64,000 bases of DNA from the NCBI RefSeq assembly GCF_022682495.2, contig NC_071391.1:45537998-45601997 (forward strand), written 5' to 3'. Positions 57,626-64,000 of this stretch are shown piece after piece. Numbering within the stretch: the first letter of the stretch is position 1; every line of letters begins with the position of its first letter. A program made the position numbers and the translations under genes. The notes beneath the pieces are model-generated. The model saw only the letters and a list, made by a program, of their open reading frames with translations, did not search any database and was not told the origin of the DNA. This DNA is from Desmodus rotundus. Taxonomy: Eukaryota > Chordata > Mammalia > Chiroptera > Phyllostomidae.

Positions 57626-59600
57626 AAGACAGAGGCATAAGTAGACACACTGTGCCTCCTCACGCAACCAAAAGAAGGACAACAATTATTTAAAAACAAA
57701 AAAAACAACCAGAACTACCAGAAAATCAAACTGTATGGAAGTCCAACAACCAAGGAGATAAAGAAGAAACATTCACCCAGATCGGTAAGAGGGGCGGAGA
57801 TGGGCAGCCAGGCAGAAAGGACTCCCAGCAAGGTGGAGGCTGGCGACCCAGCGAGGTGGCAGATTGTGGAGCAGGGTGGGCAAAGCTGCAGGTGGTGGGC
57901 AAGGCAGCAGCTGGTGGACCTGGTGACAGAACACGCAACCCAGAGTTCCAGTGTGGGAAAATAAAGCCTCAAACCACTGACTGAAAACACCTGTGGGGGT
58001 TAAGGCAGCAGCAGGAGAAACTCCCAGCCTCACAGGAGAATTCCTTGGGGAGACCCACAGGAGCCTAGAATGTACACAAACTCTCCCATTCAGGAAGCAG
58101 CATCAGAAGGGCCCAATTTGACTGTGGGTAGAGGAGGGAGTGACTGAAAACTGACAGAGTGGAGCAAGCGCCATTGCTCCCTCTCGGCCCCATCCCCATG
58201 TACAGCTTCACAGTGCAGCGACCAGTGTTACCCCGCCCTGGTGACCACCTAAGGCTCCACCCCTTTATGTAACAGGTGCACCGAGACAAAAAACATGGCC
58301 CAAATGAAAGAACAGATCAAAGCACCAGAAAAAATACAACTAAGTGATGAAAAGATAGCCAATCTATCAGATGCACAGTTCAAAACACTGGTAATCAGGA
58401 AGCTCACAGAAATGGTTGAATTTGTTCACAAATTAGATGAAAAAATGAAGTCTATGCTAAGAGAAACAAAGGAAAATGTACAGGGAACCAATAGTGATGG
58501 GAAGGAAACTGGAACTCAAATGGACAGTGTGGACCAGAAGGAAGAAAGAAACATTCAACCAGAAAAGAATGAAGAAACAAGAATTCGGAAAAATGAGGAG
58601 AGGCTTAGGAACCTCCAGGACATCTTTCAATGTTCTACCATCCAAATTACAGGGGTACCAGAAGGAGAAGAGGAACAGCAACAAATTGAAAACTTATTTG
58701 AACAAATAATGAAGAAGAACTTCCCTAATCTGGCAAAGGAAATAGACTTCCAGGAAGTCCAGGGAGCTCTCTAGAGAGTCCCAAAGAAGTTGGACCCAAG
58801 GAGGAACATACCAAGGGACTTCATAATTACATTACCCAAGATTACACAGAAGGAGAGAATCTTAGAAGCAGCAAGAGAAAAGGACACAATTACCTACAAA
58901 GGAGTTCCCATAAGTCTTTCAGCTGAATTCTCAAAAGAGACCTTACAGGCAAGAAGAGGCTGCAAAGAAGCATTCCAAGTCATGAAAGGCAAGGACCTAC
59001 ATCCAAGAATGCTCTATCCAGCAAAGCTTTCATTTAGAATAGAAGGGCAGATAAATGCTTCTCACATAAGGTCAAGTTAAAGGAGTTCATCATCACCAAG
59101 CTCTTATTATATGAAATGTTAAAGGGATTTATCTAAGAAAATGAAGATAAAAAATATGAACAGTAAAAACGACAGCAAACTCACAGTTATTAACAACCAC
59201 ACCTAAAACAAAAACAAAAGCAAACAACTAGAACAGGAACAGTACCACAGAAATGGAGATCACATGGAGGGTTATCAACAGGGGAGTGGGAGAGGGAGAG
59301 AGGGGGGAAAGGTACAGAGAACAGGTAGCATAGATAGTAGGTAGAAAATAGACAGGGGGAGGGTAAGAATAGTATAGGAAATGTAGAAGCCAAAGAATTT
59401 ATATGTATGACCCATGGACATGAACTATAGGGGGGGAATGTGAGAGGGAGGAGGTGTGCAGGATGGAGTGGAGTAAGGGGGGAAATGGGACAACTGTAAT
59501 AGCATAATCAATAAAATATATTTAATAAATAAATTAATTAAATAAAATAAAAAGGTTATCCATGAAGCACCAAAAAATAAATAAATAAATACTTATTAAG
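57609..59600 (+). mobile_element. HAL1 copy 3 with perfect 17-nt target duplication
   Basis: HAL1 at 57626-59583. Perfect duplication aataaatacttattaag at 57609-57625 and 59584-59600. Parts: 5' UTR (57626-58294, G+C richer than its surroundings), one ORF1, 3' UTR with 'aacaggaacagtaccacaga', 'gacccatggacatgaactat' and 'taatagcataatcaataaaa'. No ORF2. The tail (59510-59583) is complex. The least damaged HAL1 of the window. Confidence 0.95.
58295..59080 (+). pseudogene. HAL1 ORF1, open except for one stop
   Basis: A 261-codon L1 ORF1p-type frame beginning MAQMKEQIKAPEKIQ. Residues about 25-105 are a heptad-like coiled-coil region, RRM-like region from about 107 with ITGVPEG at 118-124, and the C-terminal domain with YPAKLSF at 241-247. 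A single in-frame TAG at 58772-58774 (codon 160) breaks it; the frame is otherwise continuous with no shift to the final stop. ORF1p binds RNA as a trimer in L1; that the HAL1 protein does so is inferred. HAL1 has no enzyme and depends on L1 ORF2p. Confidence 0.88.
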
Positions 59601-59749
59601 CATCTGTTACACACCCAGGATTGTGTTTAGCACTATTGCCACAACAGTAAACAGGCACAGGTATTGCCCAAGGGACCATAATATTTTGAAAGGACACAGA
59701 TATAATTTTAAAATTAAAAAAACATCACCTCTGTGAGTTTCTCTCTAGT

Positions 59750-60096
59750 TTGCAGCAACATTGGCTAAATGCACCAAGAAGGTCAGAATCGTTATAAACA
59801 TGGGAGCCATTATGGCACCTCCCTCAGGAAATAATGAAGAAAACTGAAATCAGCCAGCATGCCAAGTACACTTGTTCCTTCTGTGGCAAAACCAAGATGA
59901 AGAAACAAGCTGTGGGGATCTGGCACTGTGGTTCCTGCATGGAAACAGTAGCTGGTGGTACATGGACCTACAACACACTTCTGCCATCACAATAAAGTCG
60001 GCCATCAGAAGACTGAAGGAATTAAAAGACCAGTAGAAGCTCCACAATTTGAAACATTGCTAGCCTATAATACATGGGTTAATTTAGGCAAAAAAC
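59750..60096 (+). pseudogene. RPL37A: RPL37A processed pseudogene
   Basis: Intron-less copy of the large ribosomal subunit protein eL43 mRNA. The start codon position reads TTG (59761), codons follow AKCTKKVRIV, then one-base deletions shift the frame and a TGA follows near 59845. The middle keeps the zinc-finger region [20 protein letters not shown] then CGSC. The stop is at 60034-60036 and the 3' UTR (tagcctataatacatgggtt) ends in a short A run at about 60091. Non-functional. No clear target duplication. Confidence 0.95.
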
Positions 60097-61459
60097 AATC
60101 ATCTAGGTAAATATGTAAAGAGACTTACACAGTGCCTGGCAAACAGAAAGTGCTAGATAAATGACAGTACTTATTATTTCATAATTAAAGCATATAAAAC
60201 CTCATAGAACAATACACTTTCAGAATTAGAGTGATTTTTAGAAATCAAAAGATCCAATTCCCTCATTTAATAGATGAGTAGGTTAACTTACTCCATAATA
60301 AATTTACTCAGGATACCTATTCAGTCAGGCCAGGTGCCTGCCAGTTATGTGAAATACAGGGATGAGTAAAACAGAGTCCCTACCTTATGCCAAGTAAATA
60401 TGCAAGAGGGAAGTATGTTGCCCGAGGTAACCTAGTCAATCACTTACTTGGGAAATCATGTCTTCTAATTTTTAGTGTCTTGCTCTTGCCACTGATCCAA
60501 AATTATTCAATTCAAATAAAAACATTTCTCAGGGAGAAGCCTACCATGTGCCCTGTGCCAAAGAGAGTGCCAGCCCACAGCTCAGCAATTCCTCACAGGT
60601 AGCTTGTCAAAAATGGCAAGTCTCTTTAGGCTTAGAGGTTCATTATTTTTGCTTGGTAAACAGTCAGTAATAGGCAGGTGCTGGGACCTCAAAGCCTGGC
60701 AGGAAGTCACAGAAAGATGGAGAAAAACAAAGTGAAAGCCTACAGTCACCAAAGCAACTACCTAAGCAGAGAGAAGGAAGAGCAAAGCCACACCAAGAAC
60801 TTTCTCCTTCATCCCAGAGATTGTCACAGTCTTTCCAGGCTAGGACCAGTTCCAGAACACTACTACTTCTATGCCTCTGGGCGATCCATTCCTACCCGCT
60901 TCCACAGCCTTTTTAAGAGTCTCAACATTAAGCTCCTAATGGAAAAGATAAAACTGTAGAGCAGAAAAGGAAAACCTTGTAGTTTCACAGAGACCTGGGA
61001 TGAAACATTGGCTCCACCCCTAACTAGCTGTATGTTTCTTAACTTGTCAGTTTCTGCATCTGGAAAATGGTGACAATACTGACTTCTGGGAGTTGTGATG
61101 AGCATTAGAATTGTGCCTAATGAGTTTAGATGTACCTAGAAAACTCCTCACATACACAGGTTACTCAATTTATGGTGTTGTCACTAATTATTATTATGGT
61201 CAGTCTCTCCTGTCTACCCCACAATCTTCCTAGTGACTGCAGGCTTCAGCACAGCACCACAGTTTAGGGCTTTCACAATAATATGGAGTATTCAGAAAGG
61301 CACAGCACCTTAGCTGACTACATTTCTCTCTCTCTTCCTTAACCTGTACCACTCCTGTGCCCCAGGATTTTGAAAAAACAAAATCTTTAAACCTGCCTCC
61401 CCTGGTTTCTCTTCAAAATATTGCTCTTTCCTTTCTTACCATTGTACTTCTCAGAAGAG
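60097..61459. other. Intron with MIR/L2 traces
   Basis: 60120-60170 is an L2-like end ('acagtgcctggcaaacagaa'). 60990-61120 is a MIR core ('ggctccacccctaactagct'). Nothing coding is seen. Confidence 0.5.
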
Positions 61460-62480
61460 AAGTCTATATTTACTGACTCTTCACCCTCACCTCATATTCA
61501 CTCCCTAAGCCACAGCAGACTACCTTCTGTCCCCACCCCTCCACTAATACTGACATTACCAGGTCACCAATGACTCAGTAGTCTTCATTTCCGCATTTAC
61601 CCTAACTGTTCTGTGATGCAGTCGACACTCATTCTCATTCCTGGCGTCCCTGACAGTACTTTCTCCTACCTCTCTGATTTCTCCTTCTCAGATTCCTTCC
61701 CTAACTTTACTGTCTACACATACCAGAGTTCCTCTGGGTTCTACTCTCAGTCGCCTTTCCCCATTTTATGGATTTCACTCAAGTGACTTCATCTATTTCT
61801 ATGGTTTCCACTCTCACTTAGAAGTCATAATTCCCACATCTATGTTCCTACCTCTCTCAGGAGCTCCAAAACTTTTATCTTCTCTCACAAGTACCAAATA
61901 TTTTCTACTATGTCATCCACAGGCATCTCAAAACCAACGTTAACCTCCTCAAACCAGCTCTCCAGCCTGTATTACACGTTAATAGTCACAGTAATACCCA
62001 GCCACCTAATACTTCCTTACTCACCCTTCAGTCACACAATTTAATTCAACCTGCATTACCACTGCCCTTGTTCCAGCTTAATCATTTGCTAATGCAAGGT
62101 TTTCAGCTGGCTTCCCTGCCTCTAGTTTTAATCTATCCATTATAAGACTCCTAAACACACACGTACATACCTAAAGCTCAACTCCAATAGGATTTAAGCT
62201 CTTTACCATTCAGGACCCCTCCTAAGCAGCCCAACAGTCCAGCACAAGGACAACTCACCCACTTCTACACTCAGACTAACTAGAATGTACTCCAGGACCC
62301 TCTCTGCCTAGCACACTTCTGGTCATTGTTAAAGATCCAGCTTAAACATCTCTGAAGCCTTCCTTGACTCTCCCTTGGTAAGCATTTAGACCTTCCTTCC
62401 TTTTTCTCCCAGAACATTTGCTGTGTCCCTCTATTGCAGTACCTGTGTGTGTGTGCTTATCTACTCAGTAATCTGTGGGT
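61460..62480 (+). repeat. Long L2 LINE body and 3' end
   Basis: Follows the L2 ORF2 DNA order: 'cctacctctctgatttctcc', 'tctgggttctactctcagtc', 'caggagctccaaaactttta', 'acaggcatctcaaaaccaac', and then the L2 3' part 'aaagatccagcttaaacatc' and 'cctccttgactctccctt'-like text near 62360. No frame remains. Confidence 0.72.
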
Positions 62481-63064
62481 TGCTCAAGGTAAGGTCAGGG
62501 ACTATGGCTGTCACATCTCTGTACCCCTGCCCACCTGCCCAGTCTCTCAAGATGAGCAACCAGACTATCAATTGTGACAGGGGATACGCCTCCCCACCTC
62601 ACCCCCCCAAATCAGGAGTACAAACTCTAATGGCAACAGGAAGTCTTAATAAATTCAACTTCCCCTCTTACAAATGCTTCCAGATGCTACATGGACTCTG
62701 ACCCTGGAAGAGGTGTTCCTGACCTGATTCCTGGGGCTCCTCTGCCAGGAACAGCCTGTTCAATAGGGATAGGAGAGCGTCCTGTAAATTTAAATTCTTT
62801 AGAAAATAATGTCTAAAATGGACTGTGATTATGGGTAGAGCTGGAAACTGCTAGGTCCATCTCAGGAAGTAATTTGTGAAATAACTTCAAGACCTTTATA
62901 CACCTTCAAAAGTATCTGGTAGTATTACTATAACAACCTGTGGCTAGTCTCGTTGCCTTCAATTCCTCGCCTTTGGAAACTGCCCTGTACTACACCACTT
63001 GCAACAAGTTGCTTCACTACCCAGAAATCTATGATGGCTTCTCACTGACTAAAACTGAATAACA
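62481..63064. other. Unassigned intronic sequence
   Basis: Nothing firm. A 92-codon frame at 62423-62701 overlaps the L2 end and has no features. Confidence 0.5.
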
Positions 63065-63330
63065 TGGTAATTAAGAGCAAGGACTCTGGAAACATATCAG
63101 CCAGGCCTGAATCCCACCATTTATTAACCATGTGAGTCCGAGCACATCAAGTTCTCTGGGCGTCAGTTTTCTCACCTGTAAAATAGGAAAGTAATAGTAC
63201 CTACTATCTTAGGATTGGTATAAAGATTAAATATGCTAATAATAAGAATTAAATAATTTTTAAAAGAATTAAATAAGTTTAGCATTAAAGGTGCTAAGAA
63301 CAGTGCCTGGCACGTGTAAGAACTTAGTAA
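63065..63330 (+). repeat. MIR fossil with L2-like end
   Basis: 'gcaaggactctggaaacata', 'gcgtcagttttctcacctgt' and 'aacagtgcctggcacgtgta'. Confidence 0.75.
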
Positions 63331-63369
63331 ATTATATATAAACATATTAAGGTTTCAAGTCCCTCTGTC

Positions 63370-63960
63370 ATTCATAGCCTGAGATATGAACTGTTGTTCT
63401 GACCCATTTCACATTATACAATTCACCAGCTCAGTTCTTTCACTTCTGACTTCATCACTTATGATTCTCTCACTCTACCCACAATACCAACCTCCTTCTG
63501 CCCAGTGCCTCCCTCTGCCCTTAGTTGCAAATCCTCCCTGGCAACGCTACCTTCAGCGGCCCCAGAAACAGCCCCCTCAGCAGAGTGCCCATAGGTGCTT
63601 ATCTTGAGCATTCTATTCTCTATGCTCACTCCTACCTGCACTCAGGTCATTTTCACAGTCCAAATGCCTCCCTGAGATTTCGCACTATACAAAGAAACCT
63701 TAAAAAGAGTTTTGGAGACTAATTAAGTCACAACATCTCCAGGAAGCCTGCCAAACTACAGTGACTCATACAAGTATCTGCCTTTCCTTAATTACTAAAG
63801 TCTTAATCTGTAATATACACTTTCACACTCATATCATCTAATCATCTCTACTAGATTAAGTTCCATGAAGCAACGTCTGGTTTTCCATCACTACATCCCC
63901 ATTACCATAGAACAGTGACTGGATCACAGCAAATGTTTAATAAATATTTATTGAATGCAA
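63370..63960 (+). repeat. L2-like sequence with 3' end
   Basis: 63790-63960 has the L2 end ('tagattaagttccatgaagc', 'gtttaataaatatttattga'). 63370-63790 is only weakly L2-like. Confidence 0.55.
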
Positions 63961-64000
63961 TCAATCTAACCCAACTTCATCTTTTTTCTTTCTTTTTTTT

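Noticed and set aside
57715..58033. Overlapping minus-strand frames of 70-91 codons
   Set aside because: Antisense of the G+C-richer HAL1 5' UTR; length follows composition.
59761..60036. Functional RPL37A gene
   Set aside because: Start codon lost, frameshifts and an early stop, no introns, short A tail.

Overview
The window is mammalian nuclear DNA, most likely from a bat. The main clue is a set of tRNA-derived SINEs with the head 'ccctggctggtgtggctcag', the Ves-type SINE of bats, together with L1 copies, HAL1 (half-L1, ORF1-only) copies and Tc1/mariner elements. There are no operons, bacterial genes or CRISPR arrays. The only functional coding sequence I can support is one exon: 1062-1192 on the minus strand is exon 2 of STIM1, the ER calcium sensor, carrying the start of the luminal domain and the complete canonical EF-hand loop, with good splice sites on both sides. 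Positions 1-1061 are therefore STIM1 intron 2, and everything from 1193 to the right edge is inferred to be intron 1, which is very long in known mammals. The precise species cannot be read from the sequence.

Layout. 1-13 kb: exon 2, then intron with old L2, MIR, hAT and L1 fossils and three SINEs. 13.5-16 kb: a long HAL1 copy. 18.6-21 kb: a 5'-truncated L1 holding a SINE with a duplicated head. 24.6-27.6 kb: an old, internally deleted L1 with two SINEs. 28.2-28.9 and 36.4-37.1 kb: two inverted copies of one internally deleted Tc1/mariner subfamily. 30.5-34.9 kb: a second HAL1 split by a younger L1 whose 3' UTR is present twice in tandem. 37-45 kb: mostly unique intron. 45.2-47.5 kb: two separate retro-inserted 5' fragments of U5 snRNA and a mariner element containing a MER5-type segment. 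47.8-55.5 kb: L1 fragments, including one with a 5' inversion (twin priming), and a 5'-truncated HAL1. 57.6-59.6 kb: a HAL1 with a perfect 17-nt target duplication and an ORF1 broken by a single stop codon. 59.75-60.1 kb: an RPL37A processed pseudogene. 60-64 kb: L2 and MIR, including a long L2 body.

How it works together. STIM1 is transcribed right to left. Nearly all L1 and all HAL1 copies lie on the plus strand, antisense to it, as is usual for elements tolerated in introns. Most long open frames in the window are L1/HAL1/mariner remnants or the antisense of them. I found no previously undescribed coding system. The most interesting signals are retrotransposition products: the tailless U5 pair, the nearly open HAL1, the split HAL1/L1 nest, the mariner pair and the SINE with two A boxes.
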